From Plasmodium coatneyi (lineage: Eukaryota; Apicomplexa; Aconoidasida; Haemosporida; Plasmodiidae), in contig NC_033565.1 in NCBI RefSeq assembly GCF_001680005.1, positions 973,501-1,037,500 on the forward strand: DNA of 64,000 nt. Direction: 5' to 3'. The notes under the pieces are model-generated. The model ran no database searches, was not told where the DNA came from, and saw nothing but the letters and a program-made list of their open reading frames with translations. Shown here piece after piece: positions 43,356-55,302 of the stretch (positions within the stretch are counted from its first letter, which is position 1; each line of letters starts with the position of its first letter). The position numbers and the translations under genes were made by a program.

Positions 43356-45708
43356 TTAGGCGAAGCTGAAGGTGACTTCATAAGCCCTATTATTCGCGTA
43401 GCACTTGCAGAGGAAGGAGTTGTTATACTTGGATGGGTTGCTATTGTAGAGGTCGATAAACTGAGGCGTCAAGACGAGAATGGACTCCTCGAAGACTTCG
43501 TCCCCTGGGGTGGGCATGTGGACGTAGGTTTTCGGATATATGGTGAGGAAGCCCTTGCTGTCTTTTAGGTGATCCCGAATGAAAACTTTTTTCTTTTTAT
43601 CGTAAATTTCGTTGAAGCAGGTGTTCTTGTTTTTCTTGTTAACGGGGCAGATGAGACCCAGGGTGATTTGCGTAGTTGCTTGTTCAGTTGCCACCCCCAT
43701 GTTAACAGTGACGGTAACTTTATTCCCCCTAACCTTTACCTTATCGCAGTTACTGTCAACCCCGGCATATGCACAGACTTTAGTTTTCCTAGAAAAGTCC
43801 ACCCCCAAGATTTGTTCTTGTACCCCCCCTGCATGGAAAGTCACACTTTTGTTCTGCGTTTTCTGTGACCCATTGTTACTAAGGAAAAGCATCTGTGTAG
43901 AAGACTGGGCGGGAATAAAAGAAGGAAGCTTAAAAATGTAGTAGAAGTCGTCTACCTTAATGTATCTAGTGTTAGGAGGGAAAGAAACGGTTCTGATCAG
44001 GTTTTGAGAGCGTGCATCTGGTAGTTTAAAGTATATAATATTGTTTGGGTAGAGGTTTACAACAGATTGGTTCACATCTGTGTTGTCTAAAATGAAATTT
44101 CTCTTAAAGTTAATGTTTAGAGAGAGGTAGAAGTCTTCTCCTAGGTAGCATTGCAGGGTCATATCTTTTAGAAAATATTTTTCTATATCCTTTTTGATGA
44201 ATAAAGTGTAGAGGGAAAAGTTGCTGTACTCATAGACGCTATCTATTTTGTGCACTATATTTACGGGTTCTAACATGTTGTCGTATTTCAGGTAGAAGCA
44301 TTTTCGTATGTCTTGTCTGACTCCGTTGTATATGCTGACGGTGAAGAATCGGTCCTCCCCTTCGACGGTTAAGTCGTCGTAGTTTACATCACAGTAGTAA
44401 TTGTTGCCTCGTTTCACAAATCCTGCATTCATGTAGTCCCTTTTTATATACATGAGGGTGCAGTTCTTGACTGTCCCCGTGTGGGACAACACATACGTGT
44501 AGGTTTCCTTCTCATTAGCATAGTTATAGATCAACCTCTTACTGTCCAGTTGGAACAGCTTTCCTCGGTGGTACTCTGTTCCAATACTTTTTGGCACTTC
44601 CAACGGCATCAAGTAGGTGTTATTATACATGTAGTATAATGTGCACGGAGGAACCTTCCCGTCAGACAAGGGGGAAATGTAGTAACCCCTAAGTTTGGCA
44701 ATGTCCCAAAGGTAACTTTGTTCCCTCACCAGGTTAACGTCTTGGCACTCAAAGTCGTGATCCTTCTTGTAGTAGCACTTAAAGTACTTTGTGAGGGATA
44801 CCTTGGAGGCCAGATACTGGAAGCCGATTTCGTTTCCGCTGATCTTCGGCACGAGACTTTCATACGTCGTGTGCTTGTCCATGTTGGGGTGGTAGAAGTG
44901 GAGCCTCTTCCTGGGAAAAACACAACGTGGTTGCAAATGAGAGGGGGGGAACAAGTAACGTGGAACAAGTAACGTGGATCAAGTAACGGTGGAACAAGTA
45001 ACGGTGGAACAAGTAACGGTGGAATGAGTAACGTGGATCAAGTAACGGTTAAGTGTGGCACAGTCTACGCAGCACTGGCTACCGTCTGGTTGCTGCTTAC
45101 CCCCAGGTGAATCCCCCATCGGAGCTGGCATGGCAGATGACGAGCAACCCTACATTCGGTCTGGAGTTACGCTTATTGTTGACGCCGCAAATTAGGAAGT
45201 GACCCACGCCGAAGAGGTCGAAGGAGTTCAGTGCGTAGTCACTGAAGGAGGACGGTTCGAACATGCGCAAATCTATTTGTATCTTGTCTGTTTGCAACGT
45301 CTTTAAATCGTTAGTGATGCTTCTGAAACATTCGTATGGTTGGTTTGAGAGACTTTTGTTGAAGCAGAAGACGACGACTAGCTGTTCGTCATTTGTGAAA
45401 CTGTAGAAATATCTGAGCAGCTTTGACGTATAACTATCGAGGACTTTGCTTTGCAGGTTCCACTTCTTGTCTTCCCCGTAGGAGCTAATCAGGATGTTGT
45501 ATTTATTCACTACACCGGAGGGTACCTTGTCCAGACATACCTGCACAACTTCCCCTTTGAAATGAACAAAGTGCTCCAGATAGCACTGCTTCATATTGGT
45601 GTCCTTGGATATTAGCTCATTTTCCACGTTAAAGTAAAATGCACGTGCCCCCCTGCACGCTATGCACACCCATAGGAGGAGGCCGACCAGCGAACCCAGA
45701 GCAGCCAT
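43356..45708 (-). CDS. PSOP12: 6-cysteine protein, PSOP12-like secreted ookinete protein
   Basis: Model complement join(43356..44910,45101..45708), 720 residues, with a GT-AG intron in phase 2. A signal peptide is clear (MAALGSLVGLLLWVCIACRG then ARA). 6-cys (s48/45) domains are extracellular disulfide-bonded folds used on Plasmodium sexual and mosquito stages. Several domains are suggested by spaced cysteines and by the C-terminal module containing RKTKVCAYAGVDSNCDKVKV, ITLGLICPVNKKNKNTCFN and NNSFLCKCYAN. No C-terminal hydrophobic tail or GPI signal is visible (it ends EVTFSFA), consistent with a secreted or peripherally held protein. The PSOP12 identity rests on the missing GPI signal, the single intron and the recalled position next to Rab1A and photolyase. 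The intron contains a 14/15-bp tandem repeat. Confidence 0.85.
44948..45049 (-). repeat. 14/15-bp tandem repeat in PSOP12 intron
   Basis: Seven consecutive copies of GGAACAAGTAACG(G)T (plus-strand orientation), with variants GGATCA and GGAATG, fill over half of the 190-nt intron. Confidence 0.92.
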
Positions 45709-48231
45709 TTTGCTAACGGGGCACCTATACTATATATATATATATATATATTGTGCAGTTGTGTGTGTAACTGTAACTGCTTTTTTTTGTGACTACGATT
45801 GCATGCAGTTGTATACACGTGGGTGATTGTACCTCTTGGCTGCCACTACGCGTGCACCGTCAACGGGTCAGCAGGGCGTGTCATTATTTTTTTTGTCCCC
45901 CTCTTTCGCTCCGATCCGTTCCTTACACACTCCTTCCTTCCCAATCGAGGTCGTTCCGCAGGGATACCACCTTAGTTGGAAAAAAGAAAATGTTCTTCGC
46001 GAGAAGAAAGAAAAGGAAACCCCTATCGAAGGATAGAATACGCGAATGAACGGCAGAGAAGCGCAAGTCGTGCGTGCTCTTTCGTGGAGGGACCATATTC
46101 CTATGCGTCTTTCAAAAAAAAAAAAAAAATAAATAAAATAAATTAATAAAAGGAAACAAAACGAAACGGAGTAGGCCGTACCTTTCGATGTCGTGAGCAC
46201 ACAGGCAGACCCCAACTCAACGCGCAAACCATGTGAAGATCGGCAATTTAGGTAAACCTCACTCAGATAGACCAGGTGAAACAAAAAAAGCTCACCTGTG
46301 TATGCATATCCCGGTTGGTTGGCTTTGGAAGGGTAACTCGACAGGTGTATATACAGGGCAGCAACACGTAACGGATGGGTGGATGGGGTTAAAAAAGGCT
46401 CTACAGGGGAACACATTCCCACAGGGAAAATTTACTTTTACAGGATACACCCCATTGTATGTACTCCTCTGTGGATGTGGAGCTGCTGTAATTAAAGGTC
46501 CGCTTGAAGGTGGTCAACCTTTTTTGCCCTTCACCTGACCATCCCCCATTTTACCTGACAAGTCAGGTGATTTTTTTCCTCATCAACCCAACTCGGTGCA
46601 TACCAAACAAACGATGACAAAGCTAACGTTGAAGGACATACTTACACACGTATATAAAAAAAAAAAAGTGGGGCATTTGTCACACTGTTGACCAGACAAA
46701 GTGTGCCTCCGTTTGGATGCATCCATTTCGCCACTTCTTTTTAATGCTAGCTGGGTGGGGCAACTCAAACGAGCTGTTATGCGTCCACATCCATTCCCCA
46801 TTTATGAGAAGTGAAATGCGGGCGGCTCCTCCTACCTTCCATCACATGTAGGGTTGTTATAATGTTCTCACGGTGGACCTCTTCAAGGGGGTGTCTAATT
46901 TGTAGTCTTCCCTAACGGAAGGGGCTCTTCCTTCATGACACTTGGCAGATCGGCCCTCTCCCCGGGTGTGTCCATTTTGTCCACCTCTATTGTATCGGTT
47001 GACTAGGTTACCCTGATTGCCTCACTTAGCCGAACTGCGCAAAGGTCCAGGGGCGGCATTATATGAGCGTTCCTTCCCATGATCATAGTAGACCTTCCAC
47101 CTGTGTGGGGTCCGTTCCCGGATGGTCCCATGGTTACTATGACCACCTCTTCACTGCTTACATAGCAACACGCTACGTTGCAGCGTTCCCTTCTTTTTGT
47201 TGTGAAAAAAAAAAAAAAAAGAAAATTATCCTGTGATCTCTCACATTGTGTAGTCAATTGGGTAGTGTGTTGGGATGGATTAGGACGCCGGTTAGCGTTC
47301 TATAAGATTAGCAAAGCTTGGCGACCTTCGTTCGGGCGGTTGAGGAGCAAACAGAGGTGAATTTGCAAAGCTGTGAAGTCGTGCCTCACTTCGACTGCTT
47401 TCCCTTCCATTCGCCGCATTTTTTTTTTTTTGCTCTCTTTTTGCCCCCTCCAGTTGTTCGCCCTATTTTCTGTTCACCGAATTTCTTGTTCACCCGAGTT
47501 GCTCCGTGGAATGTGCACAATGAGGTGTCATACTCCCTGGGGGATCCTGATAAAAACGGAACAAGTTGAATGGGGAAAAAGGTCGCCCCAAACGATTCAC
47601 ACATTTTTTTTTTTTCCTGTTGCGATAATTACTGGTTCAGTATGGAAGGGCAATTTTGCCAACTTTATTTCCTCTGACCTGTTCACCTTTTCCTTCACCC
47701 TCCTTCCTGTTCCTGTGCATACTTGCTTACTATTATTTTATTTTATTTTATTTTATTTTATTTTATTTTTTTCTTTTAAATTGATACCTACCGCGTGTGT
47801 TTGAAATGAGAAAGGGAATAATCCCCAAGCTGGTGTGCAAGTGTAAGAACGCTCTTTTCAAATTGGTTAGCAAAAAGGGAGCCACACGAAAGGCATACAA
47901 ACGGAGAGAAGGGTGGCTCTCACGATGATGAGCCTACTGTCTGCACATTTTTAACAGAACAATATTTCCCCTTGTCAGGAAGCACCTTTACCCCCTTTCC
48001 TTTTGTGTGTGGTTGCTCTCACGTGTGAGGAGGAGTTTTCTTCCCGTTGTATGATAGCATCTGTGAGGCACAACCAAGTGGTGTACCAGTTAACTAGAGG
48101 ATTTGTTAACCACAGGAGTGAGCCCGTGCATGTGCAGGCACTAGGGGAAGTTTACCCTGTGAGATAAAAGTGAAGGAACTTTTTGGTGAAAGCAGCGCTA
48201 TCTGACCATCCTACACGGAAGGGAAAACAAA
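45709..48231. other. Long divergent spacer, PSOP12 / photolyase
   Basis: About 2.5 kb without a supported gene. It holds (TA)10 at 45731-45750 immediately upstream of PSOP12, TTGCATGCAG near 45801 (resembles the TGCATGCA ApiAP2 site), A tract 46113-46128, a small palindrome ACCTGAC-AA-GTCAGGT at 46553-46568 next to T7, and a (TTTTA)n microsatellite at 47735-47770. Confidence 0.55.
47735..47770. repeat. (TTTTA)n microsatellite
   Basis: About seven tandem TTTTA pentamers between PSOP12 and the photolyase gene. Confidence 0.9.
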
Positions 48232-51002
48232 ATGAACCAACCAGGGGGGATTATGAACGACCAAGGGAAGGGAACCCTGCTGGTCAGTGAACGGAACAAA
48301 GAACCAAACGTGCACAGTGAAGGATGTCCAACTGACCCCCATGGTGAAACGCACCAAAAGAAACAACCCCTCCAACAAGAAGTGCCAACAGGTAATATAA
48401 CAATCACGGAAGAGAAAGAAAAAAAAAAAACAGAAGATGTGCTGAAGAACCGAACAAGTGACGTCGACGAAGGAAAGACGAACACAGAGAATGCAAAAAT
48501 GAATCGACCTGAGCGACCAGACAGCAAAAGTGCAAATCTGGATGAAGAGGCCTTCGTGAAGAAAGCGCCAAGTGATGACCCGCTATGGATAGCCGGAGAA
48601 GGACCTGCGTCTAAAATGGACACGAACAAGGAGGAAACATCAAATGGGGAGGAAAGGTCAAAGCCAGAAAAACTAACCAAACTGATGCAAGAAACGGGGG
48701 GCAAAAAGGGAGAAGTGACAGGTAGGAGTGACCCAGTTAGTGGCAAGGATGCCTCCCTAGGAAGTAAAAATGGCTCGACGTGCACCCCAAACGGGTTAAC
48801 GCAAAGCCGCGGTGGCCCCCCAAACAGCTCAGTAGGCTTCTCGCCCAATTCTGCTCCAAGATCGACATCAAAATGGGCCCCAAAATTGACCTCAAAATTG
48901 GCACAAAAATCTGCACCCAAATCAACACTGCATTATGCACCAACCGTCGCGCCGCACCTCCGGCAAAGTGGCCCCGCGAGCACCCTCTCGTTGAACCGCG
49001 GAAAGTGCGCCTCACTAAAGAAGGTGCCCCCATGGACTCTCCACGGATGCAGAAGCAAAACGAGTTTACCATCTGTGCATCTGAGGGGGAGTGAAGACAA
49101 ACGGAAAAGGAACCCATATGAAACATCGCGAGAGAAAAAAATGACAATTTTGGTGAAGAGGGTACGGTGCTTGACCTCCTTTGAAAGCGGGACTGAAAGC
49201 AGTGGAGGGGCAGATGCCGCCAACCCGAGGGGTTCTACCGGTGACGATGGAGGAGGTGCAGTAGTAGGACCGAAGTGTAGCATCAAAGGGGAAGGAACAG
49301 ATGCTACCAATGCAACATCTAACCTTCCGAACCCAGTGAATGAGAAGAAGGACACTCTACTCCTGTTGCTAACGAGGGACTTCCGCGTGAACGACAACTG
49401 GTCACTGACATACGCATATGAGATGGCCAAAAAGAAGGGGTTCGCCCTCATCGCCTGCACATGTCTAAACAGGAAAGAAAAAGTAACGAACCGATTTATT
49501 CACACAAAGTTGAAGGTTCTAAAGAATTTAGAGCATGCACTGAAGCAAGTGAACATCCCCTTCTACCTCTTACCTCTCTACATGATAGATGAGTTTAGTG
49601 AATTCATAAAAACGCATCAAGTAAAAGTAATCACGTGTGATCTGCATGTGTTGAATGAGGAGAAGGCATTCATTAAGTCGCTGTCTCATTTGTGTAACAA
49701 GAGGAAGGTTAAAATGTTCCAAGTAGATTCACACAATATTGTCCCCATGTGGGTCACCTCCAAAGTAGAGGAATGCTCAGTGAGGACAATCAAGCCAAAG
49801 ATACAGGCTCTCCTACCAACCTTCCTAACTGAATACGTATCGATAGAACCTTTTGAGCAGAATTTAAAATTCCCGGACCCGTTTGACATAGACGAGGTGA
49901 TGAGCAAACTCAGCGTGTCCAACACTTGTGCGGAGGTTCCCAATTTTGTCCTCACGGAAAAAAAGGCACAGGAATTGCTCAGCGATTTTTGTAGGAAGGT
50001 GTTGGATAAGTACAACGTGAAGAGGAACGACCCCAACAGCGACGCCGGCAGTGTGTTGCTGCCGTATGTTAACTTGGGGGTCATATCTGCCCAGAGGTAC
50101 GGAAAACAAAACGGGCACGGGTGCAACGTGGAAACGGCGCGGAAGCGGCGTGGAAGCAGCGTGGAGTGCCCAGCAAGTGGACTGTACGATCTGCTGCGCT
50201 GGTGCCGTGTAGCCCATTCGATTGCTTGTTTTACAAGCAGATTTGTCACCCGTTTTATGTTTTACGTTTCATGTTTTACGTTTTTCCCCCCTGTAGGTGC
50301 GTCCTGGAGGTGCACAAACACGCGTACAGCAACCCGTCCATAAATGCAGTAAGCGGAAAAGAATCCTTCAGCGACGATTTTATCATGCGCAAAGAATTGG
50401 CCGACAATTACTGCTACTATAACAAAAATTATGACAACTTCGAAGGTGGAAAAGACTGGGCAAAGGAAAGTTTGAAAAAACACGACGCAGATAAGAGGGA
50501 GTATTTGTACGACTATGAAGACTTCAGGAGTGCCAAGACGCATAGTGACATGTGGAATTGTTGCCAACTACAACTTACCAATGAAGGAATAATGCATGAA
50601 TTTTTAAAAGTTTACTGGGCGAAAAAAATTCTGAACTGGTCAGCTAATTCGCAGACTGCGTTAAAATACGCCTTGCAGTTAAATAACGAATTGTCGATTG
50701 ATGGGAAGACGCCCAGTGGGTACGTTTCCATCATGTGGTCTATCATGGGAGTCCATGACCAAAGTTGGAACGAGAAAAACATCTTTGGGAGAGTTCGATT
50801 TATAAACAGTAACGGATGTAAACGCAATTTCGACCTGAACATGTTCATGTCAAAATATCCCAAGGGAAAGGAAAACGCTTCCATTGTGAAGAAAATTCCC
50901 ACCATTACTTTTGCCAGTTATTTGAAGAAGCGGAAAAATGGACCGACCACTCCACTTGAGGAACCCACACGGAAGATTCGCAGCAAGGGGCCCGTCAGCT
51001 GA
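48232..51002 (+). CDS. Class II CPD photolyase with long N-terminal extension
   Basis: Model join(48232..50096,50297..51002), 856 residues. The GT-AG intron in phase 2 yields the diagnostic ISAQRCVLEV junction. Photolyases split cyclobutane pyrimidine dimers using FAD and light. The class II signature is strong: SAQRCVLEVHK, ELADNYCYYNKNYDNF, WAKESLKKH-DADKRE, THSDMWNCCQLQL, MHEFLKVYWAKKILNW, and GVHDQSWNEKNIFGRVRF. The catalytic region starts only at about residue 370 (KDTLLLLLTRDFRVNDNW). The first 370 residues are low-complexity Lys/Glu/Asn/Ser-rich with a local APKLTSKLAQKSAPKST repeat around 215-240; this extension has no recognised domain. Without structure I cannot tell whether light-driven repair is retained, though FAD-region residues look intact. 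Confidence 0.9.
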
Positions 51003-51561
51003 TAAGCAGGCATTGCGCTGGTCAGTACGCTGAATGCTACATGTTTAAAAAAAAAAAAGGCGTAAAATTAAGTCAGTCAATCATGCTCACACCTGAACAA
51101 TCCTTGCAACGTTGCACATATGACAGCACGCTGCTACATTTAACGCGCAACAATTTTCCAAACGTAGTAGGATTCAACCGATCAACGAATAAAAAACAAA
51201 TTGGTGATAACTGCTCGGCAAACTACAACTTAACCACAAATTCCTACACGGATTTAATTAAAAAAAAAAAAGTTGGGGGGGGCATACACGCCCGGGGATT
51301 ACACACATGTAGTAAGTGTGCATGTGTGTGTACATATCTGCGGAGGGGACACAAAAAAAAAAAAAAAAAAAAAAGAAAAACTGCTCGAATGGTGAAAAAA
51401 TGGGACAAAGAGGGGGAAGAAACAAAGCGACAACGATATCGATAATGATAGCGATAAGATAGTAAACTTGGGGGGGGGAAAAAAATGGAATGCCAAAAAG
51501 GTGTGCAAACTGGCATTATAAACGCACGCACGGCTGCGCATGTGCACAAACCCACGCACGA
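51003..51561. other. Convergent spacer, photolyase / PAM16
   Basis: A tracts at 51353-51374, and an A/T microsatellite-like patch of CGATA repeats (about 51430-51455). No gene seen. Confidence 0.55.
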
Positions 51562-52090
51562 TCACTGCTGCTTCAAACTCTGCAGCAACACGTCCCTGGC
51601 AATTTCTGCCTTCTTCTGAATGTAGGCAGAGCCATTATACGGCCCGCTCTTCTCATTCAACTTGCTCAGTATCATGTGTCTGTTGTGAATCTCCTCCCGC
51701 AGGGCATTCAATTCCTCTCTTGTTAAATTTTTGCAAATTTTGCTCTTATCCACGTTCAGGATATTCAGCGCCTCCTCCACGTTCATGCACGTGCTGTACT
51801 TTTCCTTGATAAAGTGCGTATTCTTGTTTTTTATAATTTCCTTGTACGCCTGTAGGGGGGTTATAAATGGCAACAAGGGAAATAACTTAAGCGGGGAAAA
51901 TTCAATCGCCGAGTGCACACATGCACGGTGTGACAAATGTGCAATGTATGCCCACATGGTTGAGTGAGCTAGGGAGTCCCCTCCCCCGCAATGGCGTCTG
52001 TCCTACCTGTATGAAGGCCTTGCCCAAAGCAGTCGACGTTATGATCAGGAACTGAAAAACGAACTGGCTAAGGGGCCTAAAGGGTAACAT
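51562..52090 (-). CDS. PAM16: PAM16/TIM16 (Magmas) mitochondrial import motor subunit
   Basis: Model complement join(51562..51849,52007..52090), 123 residues; GT-AG intron, phase 0. PAM16 is a J-like protein without the HPD motif that regulates PAM18 in the presequence translocase motor on the matrix side of TIM23. Visible here: a hydrophobic N-terminal helix (FRPLSQFVFQFLIITSTALG), then the J-like region from EALNILNVDKSKI through NEKSGPYNGSAYIQKKAEIA. The latter matches the conserved NDKSVGGSFYLQSKVYRAKE-type segment of the family, with no HPD. Length is typical. It converges on the photolyase and diverges from EngB, another organellar gene. Confidence 0.85.
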
Positions 52091-53291
52091 TTTTAAACAC
52101 CCCCGTTATTAAAAAAATAAATAAAAGGAAATGGTTCAACCTGGGAGGAAAAAATGGGCAAACTGGGCAAACGGGGCAAAGGAAGCAAATATCGTCAGAC
52201 GATGTGTGCGTTCCCCCTATCCCACTATGAAAAAAGAAAAACTCAAATGTATCCTCTTAAAGTTGTTGCAACTGCACGCATTTTCCATCATTAGAAACGT
52301 TTGTACTGAGGAGAAAAGTCTGACAACACGGGGGGCCCTATAAAATGGGTATCTGCTCAGTTCAAATTGCACGATCTATATATATACGTGCAGGGATCTA
52401 CGTGTCGGATATTTCAGTTTATTTATTTCCCGTGGGTCTTTTTTTGTTTCTCTTCAGCTCCAAAATGGGTGAGCTGCTTGCAGCGCGTTTGGGATCACGG
52501 ATGAGTGTTCTCCTGCCCTTTTTTCTTCACTACGTTTTCTCCCTTTTTCGATGATTTTTTAAATTGGCGGATCTGTTTGCGTGGTTCCAAGCAGCTAGCC
52601 AATTTGAAGTAAACCAATTTATAGTGCGAAACCAACTTAGCAACTCGCTTCAACGTGCCACCCTCGAGCGTTCCCTCAATATGGTGTTTTACGCGTCCCC
52701 TGGACATTCACCTTGGCTTCATTTTCCCAGCCCTCTCGCACGACTTCGCGTTGTTATCCTATAACTGTATCGGTAACTATCTCTACTCGTTTGCACGGTT
52801 GCTGCCTGCTTGGCTGATAGCTTATCCAATAACTGTATGCTCTCTCCCAAATTTACAAACTTCAACCAAGTGGACCTGCAATGTTTTTTATTTAACTCCT
52901 TTAAAGCGGAAAAACGCCATGTTACCATTTTTACGGAAAGGTAATTCTTTTTTTTTTTTTTTTTTTTGTATGAACGGCAAGGTAAAAAAAGGAAAAAAAA
53001 AAAAAAAAAAATCCACGCCGTTTTGTGCTGTAAATATAGCGTGAAACCGCTTGGTCAAATTTTAACTGCATACATGTAATTTTATTAGTATTTTTTTTTT
53101 TTTTTTTTTTTTTTTCGGAGTTGCCAACAATGTGTTGTAGGTTTCTTTTGCTCCTTTTTTAAGTGCCCGTGCCGCGCTTTCTGTTGTCATTGCTCCACTT
53201 GTGCGTGAGTCTTGCGGGATTGGTATGGCCTTTTTTTTTTTCCACCACGTGAGCATATTTCCCCTACCGATGGAACACCGACGTTGTTAAA
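52091..53291. other. Divergent spacer, PAM16 / EngB
   Basis: About 1.2 kb without a gene. It contains a T20/A19 fold-back (52948-53011) and T22-class tract near 53091-53115. Confidence 0.55.
52948..53011. repeat. T20/A19 fold-back with TGAACGGCAAGG core
   Basis: Twenty T residues, then GTATGAACGGCAAGGTAAAA and GG, then 19 A. It resembles the left arm of the 41398-41530 element (T tract, ATGAACCG, CAGG, CAAAA) and, on the other strand, the 33000-33050 core. Confidence 0.6.
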
Positions 53292-55302
53292 ATGATAAGG
53301 ACGGCTGCGCGATCCCTCTTCAAGGAAGACGCACGTAGGTGGAAATGAGTTCAAATGGGTGGAATTGCGTAGAAGCGCATTTGTGTAAACTCCTACGCGT
53401 AGGAGGCTGAGCGAAAAATGCGGAGGCATTTATGCACATAGTGAGGCATACACATATCAGTGCGAGCTTTCATAGTTCCTTGCATGTTGTGTCCTTCCTC
53501 CTCTACATCCTTGACTGTTCACCGTTTTCCCCTGGACAGCACCAGGAACACCGTACTTGGCAAAGCCATTCCTTAATATCAACTTTTTAAACGAGGAAGA
53601 GCTTCCCTTTTGGCTGACCGATGAGAAACATGTACGTGCGTGCGGATACCAACGAGCACATCCAAGTGCGGCCGCATGATGGCGTGGAAATTTTGCTTGT
53701 CCAAATGGGGAGAGCATAGAACAGCTTAATTTATCCCATTTTTTACATAAGATGTGCCTAAATGGTGTCTTACGAAAGTGTGCTTAAACCTGATGTGTGA
53801 TGTGCGCGAATGGCGATTTCTTTTTCGTTTTCCCTTTTCTTTTTTTTCGCAAAAAAATGCAATCTGTGGCGCATCGAACTTGCCCCCATGGTCACCACGT
53901 GACAAGTTGCACTCGGAAAAAGCGACCCATAGAGAACGTCTTCGCCGCAGTGGTAGCAACCCGCACCTGAACGAACAAATCACAGTTAGCCACTTGACCC
54001 AATTCCCCCCCAATGCAGATTAAAAAGTGCAACTCGATTTTCAACTCGAAAATTATTGCCTACCCAGTTTATGTAGCCCAAACAATTCATAAGTATAAGC
54101 CGTCAGCCATCCCGCAGGTAGCCAAAAAGGGAAAAAAAAAAAAAAGAAAAAAAAAAAAAAAAAACTCATCACCATGCACAAACTAACCTCGCGGCAAAAG
54201 GACCCCTTTTCCCCCTTTGAATTTCCAAACTGCAGATAGCCATATTCGGACGGTCCAACGTCGGCAAATCGAGTTTAATCAACGCCCTGCTGAACAATAG
54301 GGAAGTCGCGCAGGCCTCAAAGACGCCGGTAATTTTACACCAAAAAAAAAACATGCAAAGTGGGGGTGCACATTTTATTCACCCGTCACAGGCATATGCA
54401 AAACTCACCCGTTGATGTTGAACTGAATAGAACCATCCTTCCTCTCCACCAGGAGTATCCTCCCCATCTATGCGTCCCAGCTGCTCCCAAGCGGACGTAA
54501 ACATTTGTGATGAAGATGTGTTGGAGTATGCACCCCCTTTTTTTTTTTTTTTTTTTTTTTTTATGTGTGCAAATCCCCCATTTTCCTCCACGCAGGGGCG
54601 TACCCGGCATTTGTTCATTTTCAACCTTCTAAATCACCTCTCCATCGTGGACTTACCTGGCTATGGGTTCGCCAAGGTTTCTAAGGACATGCGTGACAAC
54701 TGGTCCATCCTTATCGAGGAGTATTTGAAGAGGGCGGTCAACTTGAAGCGCGCTTTATGCTTGATCGAATGCACAGAGTTTTTCACTCCACATGATTTTG
54801 TCCTACTGGACATGCTAATAACGAAGGGGGTGCCTTTCCAAATTGTCGTCACCAAGGTGGATAGGCTTAAGGTATGTCAAGTGAAAAGGGAGTAGTAATA
54901 TAACTCTGCTTGCCTTTTCTCACCTTTTCAGCGCTTCCACCCATCGGCGACGTTTGAATGTTTTTTCGTATAAGTATACACACTTCCTATATGTAACTGT
55001 AAAAACGTGCTTTCACCTTATACCATTCCAACCATTCCATCCTTACAACTGAACAGGCACACGAGCTGCACAAGCTCATGTTTAAAGTCCTCTCCGTGAT
55101 TGACGATTACAGGAAGAAAGTCAAATGCTTTAACGAGCGCACGCACAAGCAGGGGTTAAGTATCCAAAAGGAGACGACCCCCTACGACATGAAAATAAAT
55201 AGCTACTTATTTAATGTATCCAGTTTGAAGAATTTTGGCGTTCAGCAGCTGAGGGCCCACTTGGGGTTAATAGCAACTGACAACCTGCTCATGAGGAAGT
55301 GA
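53292..55302 (+). CDS. EngB/YihA-type ribosome-biogenesis GTPase, organellar
   Basis: Model join(53292..53334,53540..53631,54019..54117,54236..54328,54596..54871,55057..55302), 282 residues, six exons, all GT-AG and phase-consistent. EngB GTPases assist large-subunit assembly in bacteria and organelles. G1 is FGRSNVGKSSLIN, G2-region ASKTPGRTRHL, G3 VDLPGYGFAKV, G4 TKVDRL and G5-region FNVSSLKNFGV; the overall order matches the YihA family rather than Era or Der. The N-terminus MIRTAARSLFKED looks like a mitochondrial-type presequence, so a mitochondrial site is inferred; an apicoplast site is possible. Several introns are small and homopolymer-rich (one holds A24-class and another T22-class runs), so single-frame reading misses the gene. 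Confidence 0.9.

Noticed and set aside
44948..45049. Tandem repeat in the PSOP12 intron as a CRISPR array
   Set aside because: Units are contiguous without unique spacers, and this is a eukaryotic intron.
46233..46538. 101-codon plus-strand frame between PSOP12 and photolyase
   Set aside because: No recognisable feature, and it lies in the expected promoter spacer.
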